From an uncultured Bacteroidales bacterium (GTDB lineage Bacteria; Bacteroidota; Bacteroidia; Bacteroidales; UBA932): 49,918 nucleotides of DNA. The DNA lies in NCBI GenBank assembly GCA_900317925.1, contig ONIQ01000021.1:1-49918 (forward strand). The letters are read 5' to 3'. The notes under the pieces were generated by a model. That model saw only the letters and a list, made by a program, of their open reading frames with translations. It ran no database searches and was not told the DNA's origin. This document shows positions 7,982-15,844 of this stretch, piece by piece. How positions within the stretch are numbered: the stretch's first letter is position 1; each line of letters starts with the position of its first letter. A program made the position numbers and the translations under genes.

Positions 7982-7984
7982 GTT

Positions 7985-8641
7985 ATGAATACGGTCAAAC
8001 GCATCAAGATTCCCTATATCGAAGGACTGGAGCAGCTTTCCTGTTCGGAACTGGACCTGGCGCTGGAACGCACCGGCAGCAAGTTCGCCGTAAATGAGAA
8101 CAACTGGCCCGCCGCATTTCCCTATGGTCCGGACTGCAACGGCGTCATTGCCCGGAGCAAGGAGCACCTGGCTATTGCCTACCATGTGCGCGGGCTGGAT
8201 ATCCGGGGCGTGGAACTGGAAGACAACGGGAATACCTGGGAGGATAGCTGCTGCGAGTTTTTCGTCACGCATCCCTTCGACGGAACGTATTACAATTTCG
8301 AGTTGAACTGCATCGGTACCCTGCTGGCCGCCAAACGGACCAGCCGGACGGAGAAAGTGATGTTCACCCCCGACCAACTGGCGCAGGTAACGCGGTTCAC
8401 CACCTTCCCCCACCAGGCCGTGGAATCCTCCGGAAAGATCTTCAGCTGGACCGCCGCCCTGCTCATCCCCTTCCGCCTGATTGGCATCGACCCGGCCGCC
8501 CTGCCGGTAAGCCTGCGGGGGAATTTCTACAAATGCGGAGACAAAACAGCGCATCCCCACTACCTGAGCTGGAATCCCATCAAGACTCCGAAACCGGATT
8601 TCCATCGGCCCGAATTTTTTGGAGAATTGCTTATTCACTGA
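7985..8641 (+). CDS. CBM9-like (carbohydrate-binding family 9-like) protein
   Basis: This 218-residue protein lacks a signal peptide. The body resembles the CBM9-like beta-sandwich found as a stand-alone protein in Bacteroidota: 'YHVRGLDIRGVELEDNGNTWEDSCCEFFV', read in two parts, carries the acidic segment typical of that fold. Further along are 'YYNFELNCIGT' and a C-terminal 'NFYKCGDKTAHPHYLSWNPI'. The role is unknown; related domains bind sugars or phospho-sugars. It sits in a tight operon (3 bp after the exporter, 4 bp before the VanZ-like gene), suggesting co-expression with envelope functions. No catalytic residues can be identified. Confidence 0.75.
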   Translation: MNTVKRIKIPYIEGLEQLSCSELDLALERTGSKFAVNENNWPAAFPYGPDCNGVIARSKEHLAIAYHVRGLDIRGVELEDNGNTWEDSCCEFFVTHPFDGTYYNFELNCIGTLLAAKRTSRTEKVMFTPDQLAQVTRFTTFPHQAVESSGKIFSWTAALLIPFRLIGIDPAALPVSLRGNFYKCGDKTAHPHYLSWNPIKTPKPDFHRPEFFGELLIH

Positions 8642-8645
8642 TTCC

Positions 8646-9041
8646 ATGGACCACAACAACCGCATTCTGGCTCGGATCTTTCTGGTCGTTTATCTCGGCT
8701 TGATTGCTTTCGCCTGCTTCGGACATTTTGACAAACTGCCCGAGATGAATCCCTATTTCCTGGGCATCCCCAAAGACAAGGTGGTTCATTTCATCATGTT
8801 CTTTCCCCTGCCCTTCCTGATGTGGCTGGCTTTTGACAAATATACCAGCAAGACATGGCATTCCCTGCTGTTCATCATCGGCGCCTTCCTGACCGGATGC
8901 GTGATTGCCGCAGCCACAGAAGTAGGCCAGTACTATACCGGATACCGGTCGGCCGACTCCCTGGACTTCTTTGCCGATGCCCTGGCCATGGCCATCTGTT
9001 CCCTTTTGGTTTTTATACTCGACATTTCCAAACAAAAATGA
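8646..9041 (+). CDS. VanZ-like integral membrane protein
   Basis: This 131-residue protein has about four hydrophobic segments: 'IFLVVYLGLIAFACFG', 'VVHFIMFFPLPFLMWLA', 'LLFIIGAFLTGCVIAAATE' and 'ALAMAICSLLVFIL'. The conserved VanZ features are DKVVHF before the second helix, ATEVGQYYTGYRSADSLDF between the third and fourth, and D-A-L-A in the last. VanZ relatives are small membrane proteins of unclear biochemical role; the founding member gives modest teicoplanin resistance. ATG 8646 is used because the upstream in-frame codons overlap the preceding gene. The TGA overlaps the next ATG (9038-9041). Confidence 0.85.
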   Translation: MDHNNRILARIFLVVYLGLIAFACFGHFDKLPEMNPYFLGIPKDKVVHFIMFFPLPFLMWLAFDKYTSKTWHSLLFIIGAFLTGCVIAAATEVGQYYTGYRSADSLDFFADALAMAICSLLVFILDISKQK

Positions 9042-12040
9042 GATATCTTGTTTCCTGCTTTCTGCTGCTGGCAGGCACAGTCCTTTCCGCCCAAAGTCCC
9101 CGCGAATTCAACGCCACCTGCGATACCCTGCAAGTCCGCTTGCAAGAACGGACCACCGTATTGAGCCGCATCAAGCTGGAAAAGGTTTCACAGCACGGAG
9201 GCGATATCCTGAATTTCCGTTTCTCCCGCGAACTGGCCGACTATCCCTGGCGGGCCGAAGACCTGGACTGGTTCCGCTCCCAGCTGGCCTCCGCCCTGCC
9301 CGATGCCTATAAGGATCACACGGTCGGACGCATCCTCTGCAAGGATATGCCGCTGGAAGACCTGGTGGTAAAGGTTGAGCGGAAAGCCGACTACCGGTCT
9401 TCCGAGCATCCCTTCGTAGAGGAAGAAGGCGGCATGATTTTCCGCAAAGGCCTTACCGGGCGAAACATTGCTCTCTGGCAGAGCCATGGCCGGTATTACG
9501 AGCAGAAAACTGCCCGTTGGGAGTGGCAGCGCGCCCCGGTTCTGCGGACGGTAGAAGATCTGTACACCCAAAGCTACGTGGTTCCCTTCCTGATGCCCAT
9601 GCTGGAAAACGCCGGCGCCTATGTCATGACGCCCCGCGAGCGCGACCCGCAAGTGTACGAATGCGTTACGGATAACGACCGGGCTTTTGACGAGCCGCGG
9701 GAAGGCCTGCTGCGCCGCAGCGGTACCTATTCCGAGACCGGTCGTTGGGAGGATGCCGGAGAGGGCTTTGCCGATGTGAAGCCGTTCTATGTCCTGGACG
9801 AGAATCCCTTCACGATGGGAACGGCCCGCCAGGCGGCCTGCGAGCGCAAAGGCGAAGCATCCGCCACGGCCCGATGGACAGCCGACATCCCCGAACGCGG
9901 CGAATATGCCGTCTATGTTTCCTATAAAACCACGCCGTACAGCACACCTTCGGCCCATTATACCGTCCACCATCTGGGCGGAGAGCAGTCCTTCATCGTC
10001 AACCAGCAAAAAGGCGGCGGGACCTGGATTTACCTGGGTACCTTCCCCTTTGATCCGGATCACGAAGGCTATGTAGAATTGGACAATGCCGTTCCCGCCG
10101 GACGCCACTTCGACCGGCATTACATGGTTACGGCCGATGCCGTCCGCTTTGGCGGCGGAATGGGAAAGATCGCGCGCGGCCAGGCCGATGCCGACATCGC
10201 CACCTACGAAACCTCCGGCCTCCCCTCCTTTACGGAAGGGGCCCTGTACTGGATGCAATGGGCCGGTGTGGATACCACGGTTACCCGAACCCATGAGCGG
10301 GACGATTACGTAGAGGATTACGGGGACCGCGGCGCCTGGGTACAGATGATGTCCGGCGGCTCCCGGGTGAACCCGAAGATGGAAGGGAAAGGCATCCCGT
10401 TCGACCTCACCCTCGCCTTCCACACCGATGCCGGGACCACCCCGAACGATTCCATCATCGGCACCCTTTCCATCTACACCCGCTTGTGCGACGGAGAGAA
10501 AAAATATCCCAACGGCGAGGACCGCATGCTGGGCCGTGTACTGGCCGATGATGTCCAGACCGCCATCGTGGACGACATCCGCCGCATCCACGAACCCAAC
10601 TGGAGCCGTCGCCAGCTATGGGACCGTTCCTATAGCGAGTCCCGCACCACCGGCGTGCCCGGCATGCTGCTGGAGTTGCTTTCCCACCAGAATTTTGCCG
10701 ATATGAAATACGGCCTGGACCCGATGTTCCGATTCACCGTTAGCCGTGCCATTTATAAAGGAATGCTGAAGTTCCTGAGCAAACGCTACGGCTTTGACTA
10801 CGTGGTCCAACCCCTCCCGATACGAGATTTCGCCGCCGAGCTGGACAGCAACATCGTCACCCTTCGCTGGCGGCCCACGGACGATCCGGCCGAACCGACA
10901 GCCAAACCGACCGGCTACTTGCTGCAGACGCGTCTGGGCGACGGTGCCTTCGACAACGGGACCGTGATCGACCCGTACGAGAGCAACGGCTTCCAGAACG
11001 TTTGTTTCTCCATCCAGCCCGGACAGCTGTACAGCTGGCGGATCATCGCCTTCAACGAGGGCGGCAAGAGTTTCCCGTCCGAGGTGCTCTGCGCCGGCCG
11101 GCCCGTCCGGAGCAATGGCTACTTGGTAACGGTGGTGAACGATTTCGACCGCGTCGGTCCTCCTGCCTGGTTCGACAGCCCGGATCATGCCGGCTTTGAC
11201 GGCAAACTCGACAATGGTGTCCCCTACAATTATGACATCAGTTATATTGGTGAACAATACCAGATCCGGCGCAACCTGCCCTGGCTGGACGACGACAATC
11301 CCGGTTTCGGCGCCTCCTATACCGATAAGGCAGGTGTCGTGGTGCCCGGCAATACCTTCGATTTCGTCCGCATCCACGGACAGGCCCTGATGGCCGCCGG
11401 TTACCCGTTCTGCTCGGCCAGCCGCGACGCTTTCAGCGCCGGTTATGCCCGGAACGCCAAGGCCCTGGATATCCTCTGCGGGAAACAGGTGACGACGCCC
11501 TCCGGCCGTCCCGGGGCAGTGCCGTCCAAGTATCAGGTTTTCCCCGAGGACTTCCAGAAGGCCATCCGGGCGTTCACGCAGGACGGCGGTCATGTACTGG
11601 TTTCGGGTTCCAACATCGGAACCGATCTGTGGGATCAGGTTTATCCCGGCGGGGCCGACAGCCTGTATCAGGCCCAGGCGCGCCAGTTTGCCAAAGAAGT
11701 CCTTGGCTACCAATGGCTTACGAATTATGCCGATATCCAGGGTAACGTCCGCTTCCTTCCGGGCGGTCCCCTTGCCGGGAAGGCCTTTGCCTACCTGCGT
11801 GGCGACGATGGCGTTTCCTGGGGCGCCGGCACCGTGGACGGCCTCTCCCCCGCCTCCGACAAGGCGCAGATCTTCCTGCGCTTCTCCCAGAACAGCATCC
11901 CGGCCGGTATCGTCTTTGACGGTAACGGATACAAGGCCGCCAGCATCGGTTTTCCTCTTGAGACGATTGACAATGAGCGAGATATGCAGCGTGTATTTAC
12001 TACAATCTTAACGTATTTCCGCCGCGAAGCGGCACAATAG
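9038..12040 (+). CDS. Secreted golvesin-C/amidase-type protein ('xanthan lyase'-like) with Fn3 and C-terminal domain
   Basis: The protein has 1000 residues with a Sec signal peptide ('RYLVSCFLLLAGTVLSAQ', ending near residue 19). Roughly: residues 140-210 look like the first half of an Amidase_3 fold ('WQSHGRYYE', 'LMPMLENAGAYVMTPRERD'). Residues 268-378 form a golvesin-C-like beta domain ('GEYAVYVSYKTTP', 'GGGTWIYLGTF'). Residues 455-580 resume the amidase fold, with 'FHTDAG' and 'GMLLELLSHQNF' in the places of the zinc His and catalytic Glu. Residues 600-690 are fibronectin type III-like, and the C-terminus has a 'GGHVLVSGSNIGTDLWD' segment. Such proteins are annotated as xanthan lyases, but the visible motifs suggest cell-wall amide cleavage. 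The start is fixed by the signal peptide and the ATGA overlap. Confidence 0.8.
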   Translation: MRYLVSCFLLLAGTVLSAQSPREFNATCDTLQVRLQERTTVLSRIKLEKVSQHGGDILNFRFSRELADYPWRAEDLDWFRSQLASALPDAYKDHTVGRILCKDMPLEDLVVKVERKADYRSSEHPFVEEEGGMIFRKGLTGRNIALWQSHGRYYEQKTARWEWQRAPVLRTVEDLYTQSYVVPFLMPMLENAGAYVMTPRERDPQVYECVTDNDRAFDEPREGLLRRSGTYSETGRWEDAGEGFADVKPFYVLDENPFTMGTARQAACERKGEASATARWTADIPERGEYAVYVSYKTTPYSTPSAHYTVHHLGGEQSFIVNQQKGGGTWIYLGTFPFDPDHEGYVELDNAVPAGRHFDRHYMVTADAVRFGGGMGKIARGQADADIATYETSGLPSFTEGALYWMQWAGVDTTVTRTHERDDYVEDYGDRGAWVQMMSGGSRVNPKMEGKGIPFDLTLAFHTDAGTTPNDSIIGTLSIYTRLCDGEKKYPNGEDRMLGRVLADDVQTAIVDDIRRIHEPNWSRRQLWDRSYSESRTTGVPGMLLELLSHQNFADMKYGLDPMFRFTVSRAIYKGMLKFLSKRYGFDYVVQPLPIRDFAAELDSNIVTLRWRPTDDPAEPTAKPTGYLLQTRLGDGAFDNGTVIDPYESNGFQNVCFSIQPGQLYSWRIIAFNEGGKSFPSEVLCAGRPVRSNGYLVTVVNDFDRVGPPAWFDSPDHAGFDGKLDNGVPYNYDISYIGEQYQIRRNLPWLDDDNPGFGASYTDKAGVVVPGNTFDFVRIHGQALMAAGYPFCSASRDAFSAGYARNAKALDILCGKQVTTPSGRPGAVPSKYQVFPEDFQKAIRAFTQDGGHVLVSGSNIGTDLWDQVYPGGADSLYQAQARQFAKEVLGYQWLTNYADIQGNVRFLPGGPLAGKAFAYLRGDDGVSWGAGTVDGLSPASDKAQIFLRFSQNSIPAGIVFDGNGYKAASIGFPLETIDNERDMQRVFTTILTYFRREAAQ

Positions 12041-12048
12041 CCAATCTT

Positions 12049-13239
12049 ATGATGCTCTCAGAAAGGGCACGCGTGATGCCCAACTCGCCCATCCGCAAAC
12101 TGGTCCCCTTTGCCGATGACGCCAAGCGCCGGGGCATCAAGGTCTTCCACTTGAATATCGGCCAGCCGGACATCCCTACCCCCCAATGTGCCCTGGATGC
12201 GTTGCACCGCATCGACCGTACCATTCTGGACTATAGTCCCTCACAGGGGATCCTCTCCCTCCGGGAAGCCCTGGTCCGCTATTATGCCGGTTTCGGCATC
12301 CACCTGACACCGGAAGAGATTCTGGTAACGACAGGCGGCTCCGAAGCCGTGCTGTTCGCCTTCCTGTGCCTGCTGGATCCGGGCGACGAGATCATCGTCA
12401 CCGAGCCTTTCTATGCCAATTACAAAACCATGGCGCTGGCCTGCGGCGCAACGGTGAAAACCGTTCATACCGATATCCGGGAAGGATTCCGCCTGCCGGA
12501 TGTGGAAGCATTCGAGGCCCTGGTCTCCCCGCGCACCAAGGCCATCCTCATCTGCAATCCCAACAATCCTACCGGCTACCTGTACACCCGGGAGGAGATG
12601 CTGCGCCTGCGCGACATTGTCCGGCAGCACAACCTGGTGCTCATCTCGGATGAGGTTTACCGGGAGTTTGTCTATAGCGACGAGCCGTACCTCTCCGCGA
12701 TGAACCTGGAAGGGATTGAAGATCAGGTCATTCTGGTCGATTCCGTATCCAAGCGATACTCTGAGTGCGGCATTCGGATCGGGGCCCTGGTAACGCATAA
12801 CAAGGAGTTCTATGCAGCTGCGATGAAACTTGCTCAGGCACGCCTGAGCCCGCCCCTGCTGGGCCAACTCGTGGCTGAGGCATCCATTGATGTGCCCCAG
12901 AGTTACCTGAAAGGCGTATATGACGAGTATCTCGCCCGACGAGACTTCCTTATGGAAGGGCTCCGGCAGATTCCCGGCGTGATGGCACCCAAGCCCGGCG
13001 GTGCGTTCTATGCGATGGTGGAACTTCCGGTAGAGGATGCCGAAGATTTCTGCAAATGGTGTCTGACGGATTTCTCCTGGGAGGGAAAGACCGTAATGAT
13101 GGCTCCAGGCGCCGGTTTCTACGCTACTCCGGGTGCCGGTCGCAACCAGGTCCGCATGGCCTACGTTCTGGAGAAAAAAGAACTTGCCGAGGCACTCATC
13201 GTGCTCGGCAAAGCCCTCCAGGCGTACAACGCCCGCTAG
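12049..13239 (+). CDS. Pyridoxal-phosphate aminotransferase, class I/II (aspartate aminotransferase-like)
   Basis: This 396-residue protein has the fold type I features: 'TTGGSEAVLFAF' (PLP phosphate binding), 'CNPNNPTGYLYT', 'ISDEVYREFVY' (Asp and Tyr contacting PLP) and the Schiff-base lysine in 'DSVSKRYSECGIRIG'. A conserved Arg in 'NQVRMAYVL' near the C-terminus would bind the substrate carboxylate. It transfers amino groups between an amino acid and a 2-oxoacid; the exact pair cannot be told. It is the last gene of the cdd operon, 8 bp after the previous stop. ATG 12049 and ATG 12052 are both possible starts. The stop codon abuts the 3' end of a convergent tRNA-Gly gene. Confidence 0.92.
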   Translation: MMLSERARVMPNSPIRKLVPFADDAKRRGIKVFHLNIGQPDIPTPQCALDALHRIDRTILDYSPSQGILSLREALVRYYAGFGIHLTPEEILVTTGGSEAVLFAFLCLLDPGDEIIVTEPFYANYKTMALACGATVKTVHTDIREGFRLPDVEAFEALVSPRTKAILICNPNNPTGYLYTREEMLRLRDIVRQHNLVLISDEVYREFVYSDEPYLSAMNLEGIEDQVILVDSVSKRYSECGIRIGALVTHNKEFYAAAMKLAQARLSPPLLGQLVAEASIDVPQSYLKGVYDEYLARRDFLMEGLRQIPGVMAPKPGGAFYAMVELPVEDAEDFCKWCLTDFSWEGKTVMMAPGAGFYATPGAGRNQVRMAYVLEKKELAEALIVLGKALQAYNAR

Positions 13240-13312
13240 AGCGGAATACGAGGTTCGAACTCGCGACCTTCGGCTTGGGAAGCCAACGCTCTACCAACTG
13301 AGCTAATTCCGC
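13240..13312 (-). tRNA. tRNA-Gly (anticodon CCC)
   Basis: The minus strand folds into a full cloverleaf: acceptor GCGGAAT/ATTCCGC, D stem GCTC/GAGC, anticodon stem TTGGC/GCCGA with loop TTCCCAA (anticodon CCC), and T arm GCGAG-TTCGAAC-CTCGT. It decodes GGG. The 3' CCA is not encoded and position 73 is U. Its 3' end directly abuts the stop codon of the aminotransferase gene on the other strand. Confidence 0.95.
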
Positions 13313-13318
13313 ATGACA

Positions 13319-13350
13319 CAAAGGTACGAATACTAATTTTGATTTCCAAG
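13319..13350 (-). promoter_or_regulatory. Promoter of tRNA-Gly
   Basis: On the minus strand TACCTTTG (13326-13319) matches TAnnTTTG, and CTTG (13350-13347) sits 20 bp upstream as a near -33 element. The expected start point is at or next to the tRNA 5' end. It overlaps the divergent promoter of the alarmone synthetase gene. Confidence 0.65.
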
Positions 13351-13368
13351 AATATATTCATATATTTG
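13338..13368 (+). promoter_or_regulatory. Promoter of the alarmone synthetase operon, probably leaderless
   Basis: TTTG at 13338-13341, a 19-bp spacer and TATATTTG at 13361-13368 form a full consensus Bacteroidota promoter. The ATG at 13375 is only 6 bp after the -7 box, so the transcript should begin at or within a few bases of the start codon and have no ribosome binding site. Confidence 0.75.
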
Positions 13369-13374
13369 TGAGTT

Positions 13375-14430
13375 ATGAGTGCATTAGACCCGCATTGTGA
13401 AGCGATTATGGACGAATACCGGAGCCTGCTGCCCCGGTTCGAAGAAGTTCGAAAAACCGTCCATCGTACCATCAAACAGACCCTCGACGACGCGGGCCTG
13501 TTGGTTGCTGCCATTGAATCCCGCGTCAAGACGGAATCCTCGCTGGAAGGGAAACTTGAACTGAAAGGGTCCAAATATCAGAGCCTAAAGGATCTGACAG
13601 ACATTCTGGGCCTGCGTGTGATTACCTTCTATATTGATGATGTGGACAAAGTGGCTTCCGCCCTGGAACGCTTGTTCGTCATCGACTGGGAAAACTCCAT
13701 CGACAAACGCAAGGCACATGAAATCGACAGTTTCGGCTACCTTTCCCTGCACTACATCTGCTCCCTTCCGGACTTTCCCTATCGGTTCGAAGTCCAGATG
13801 CGCACCCTGCTGCAACACGCCTGGGCCAATATGAACCACGATACCGGCTACAAGAGCGGCGTGGAGATTCCCATCCGGTACAGACGATCCATGAGCCGCC
13901 TGGCCGGCATGCTGGAACTGGTGGATGAAGAATTCAGCAAGATGCGCACGGAACTGACGGATTACCGGCGGCAGGTCCAGGCCCTCGTGGCCTCCGGCAA
14001 CCTGGACGAGGTCCCGCTGGATGGTGACACCTTCCGCAGTTACCTGGAACTGAAGCCCTTCCTGGCCCTTAACAGACGGATCGCCGCTGTTAACCAGGCA
14101 GAAATACAGGAGGTTCCGCTCATGCCTTACCTGGTCGTACTCAAAGGCCTTGGATTCAAGACGCTGGGCGACATCAACCGCTTCATCAAAGAATATGGCG
14201 ACGCCGCCTACCAGATAGCCACCTACCAGATTGGCCTGACCGACCTGGATATCATTTCCTCTTCCCTTGCACCTCAGGACCTTTGCATCGCCTATATCCT
14301 GAAGAGCGGCGGCGGAAAGGCCGGTGTCCGCATGATGTTTGACGCCCTGGGAGGCACACACGAAGCCAACGAAGCCATGGCCGAATTCCTGGTGGAACAG
14401 GCCAAATCACTTCCCTTTATGAACCAATAA
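13375..14430 (+). CDS. RelA/SpoT-type (p)ppGpp synthetase without hydrolase domain (small alarmone synthetase-like)
   Basis: This 351-residue protein has the RelA/SpoT synthetase fold in its first ~220 residues. 'KLELKGSKYQSLKDL' and 'DILGLRVITFY' carry the ATP and GTP contacts, and the catalytic Glu-Gln pair is in 'RFEVQMRTLLQHAWA', followed by 'MNHDTGYKS'. It would transfer pyrophosphate from ATP to GDP or GTP. There is no N-terminal HD hydrolase and no TGS or ACT domain. The extra ~130-residue C-terminal part is helical and unrecognised, making it longer than typical small synthetases (200-260). A separate HD hydrolase-like gene follows after 4 bp. The start is fixed by the upstream promoter. 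Confidence 0.9.
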   Translation: MSALDPHCEAIMDEYRSLLPRFEEVRKTVHRTIKQTLDDAGLLVAAIESRVKTESSLEGKLELKGSKYQSLKDLTDILGLRVITFYIDDVDKVASALERLFVIDWENSIDKRKAHEIDSFGYLSLHYICSLPDFPYRFEVQMRTLLQHAWANMNHDTGYKSGVEIPIRYRRSMSRLAGMLELVDEEFSKMRTELTDYRRQVQALVASGNLDEVPLDGDTFRSYLELKPFLALNRRIAAVNQAEIQEVPLMPYLVVLKGLGFKTLGDINRFIKEYGDAAYQIATYQIGLTDLDIISSSLAPQDLCIAYILKSGGGKAGVRMMFDALGGTHEANEAMAEFLVEQAKSLPFMNQ

Positions 14431-14434
14431 TACT

Positions 14435-15010
14435 ATGGCCAATAAGCCACTTGACACACAGCTCGTTGACCGGGCCATCCTGTTCGCGGTAAAAGCCCAT
14501 TCCGGCACCGAACGCCGGGGCAAGGGTTTCCCGTATGTTATCCATCCCATGGAGGCGATGGCCATCGTCGCCACCATTACTCCGGACCCTGAGTTGCTGG
14601 CTGCAGCGGCCCTGCACGATACCGTAGAAGACACGGATATCACGCTGGATGTCCTGCGCGCCGAATTCGGCGAACGTGTGGCCAAGCTGGTGGCCGATGA
14701 GAGCGATGTCTTTACCGAGGGGAAAAGCGAGGAAGAGACCTGGCATCAACGCAAAAAGGCAGCCATCGACCGGCTGGCCCGCGCACCGCACGATGCCAAG
14801 ATTGTAGCACTCGGCGACAAGTTGTCTAATATGCGGGCCATCGCCCGGGACTATGCGGCCCAGGGAGATGCGCTTTGGAACATTTTCCACGCGAAAGATC
14901 CCAAAGATCATGAGTGGCATTACCGTGGCCTGGCCGACGCCTTGCGGGAATTGCAGGACACACCGGCTTTCCAGGAATTCGAACAGTTAATCAACCAAGT
15001 ATTTGCATGA
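14435..15010 (+). CDS. HD-domain protein of the RelA/SpoT hydrolase type (small alarmone hydrolase-like)
   Basis: This 191-residue protein carries all metal-binding motifs of the SpoT/MESH1 hydrolase fold: 'GKGFPYVIHPMEA' (His), 'ALHDTVEDT' (His-Asp and the ED pair) and 'ALGDKLSNMRAI' (Asp and Asn). It is predicted to remove the 3'-pyrophosphate of ppGpp with Mn2+. Placed 4 bp after a synthetase-only protein, it looks like the hydrolase half of a split Rel system or the antidote to the synthetase. Its TGA overlaps the ATG of the next gene. Substrate specificity (ppGpp versus adenylated alarmones) cannot be judged from motifs. Confidence 0.88.
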   Translation: MANKPLDTQLVDRAILFAVKAHSGTERRGKGFPYVIHPMEAMAIVATITPDPELLAAAALHDTVEDTDITLDVLRAEFGERVAKLVADESDVFTEGKSEEETWHQRKKAAIDRLARAPHDAKIVALGDKLSNMRAIARDYAAQGDALWNIFHAKDPKDHEWHYRGLADALRELQDTPAFQEFEQLINQVFA

Positions 15011-15840
15011 TGGAAGCCATTAAAATATCCCTGGACGATTACGTCCTTTCCGGCGGTGGAGCCAACGGAGAAAGTTTTGACCACAAGACCGACCCGTCGG
15101 TCATGCTGAAACTCTATTTCCCCGGGAAAATCCAGCAGCCGCTGGACGAGATGATGGTTGCCCGCAAGGTTTATGCAGCCGGCATCCCTACCCCGGAACC
15201 GGGCGAATACGTCGTTACCGAGGACGGACGTTACGGCATCCGTTTCAAACGAATCATAGGCAAGAAATCCTATGCCCGCGCTACTTCAGACAATCCGGAG
15301 AAGGTGCAGGAATATGCCGAAGAATTTGCCCAGATGTGCCGGGATCTGCACCAGATCCATGTGGACACCACCCAGTTTGAAAATGTCAAGGACCGCTACT
15401 TCCGTCTCTTGAAGGAGAGTCCCTTCTTCATCCCGACGGAAAAGGAGCACCTGGCCCGCTTTATCGCAGACGTACCCGATTCCGATACGGCTATCCACGG
15501 TGACCTGCAATACGGGAACGCCATTTTCACTGGCGACCAAAAATATTTCATCGACCTGGGCGATTTCTGCTACGGGAATCCCCTCTTCGACGTTGCGATG
15601 GTGTATTTGTGCTGCGTGCTTTCTAATGAAGCCTTCATCCAGGAAGCCTTCCACATGCCCAAATCCCTGTCCACCAAATTCTGGCAGTGTTTTGCGCCGG
15701 CCTATTTCGGGAAAGATAAGACGCTGGCCGAAATTGAAGAGCTGATTGCTCCGTATGCCGGTCTGAAGACCCTTATCGTTGAGCGCGATACCCTCCGTCC
15801 GATGCCGGAATTCCGCGCTTGCCTCACCCATATTCTGTAA
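15007..15840 (+). CDS. Aminoglycoside phosphotransferase-fold kinase (TIGR02172-like)
   Basis: This 277-residue protein has the kinase-like phosphotransferase fold. The catalytic loop is 'IHGDLQYGNAIF' (HGD plus Asn), and the metal-binding motif is 'FIDLGDFCYGNPLFDVA'. An N-terminal lobe with 'SVMLKLYFPGK' holds the likely ATP-contacting Lys. It resembles a family of uncharacterised APH-fold proteins in Bacteroidota and Firmicutes whose substrate is unknown; true antibiotic resistance is unlikely from context. ATG 15007 overlaps the preceding stop (ATGA). The upstream in-frame extension overlaps the HD gene and is rejected. The antiporter gene starts 4 bp downstream. Confidence 0.82.
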   Translation: MMEAIKISLDDYVLSGGGANGESFDHKTDPSVMLKLYFPGKIQQPLDEMMVARKVYAAGIPTPEPGEYVVTEDGRYGIRFKRIIGKKSYARATSDNPEKVQEYAEEFAQMCRDLHQIHVDTTQFENVKDRYFRLLKESPFFIPTEKEHLARFIADVPDSDTAIHGDLQYGNAIFTGDQKYFIDLGDFCYGNPLFDVAMVYLCCVLSNEAFIQEAFHMPKSLSTKFWQCFAPAYFGKDKTLAEIEELIAPYAGLKTLIVERDTLRPMPEFRACLTHIL

Positions 15841-15844
15841 GCCG

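Noticed and set aside
6392-8665. Long open frame (over 700 codons) antisense to the ABC exporter and CBM9-like gene
   Set aside because: It is a mirror of the codon bias of the plus-strand genes, with His/Gly/Asp-rich low-complexity translation and no domain, promoter or start context.
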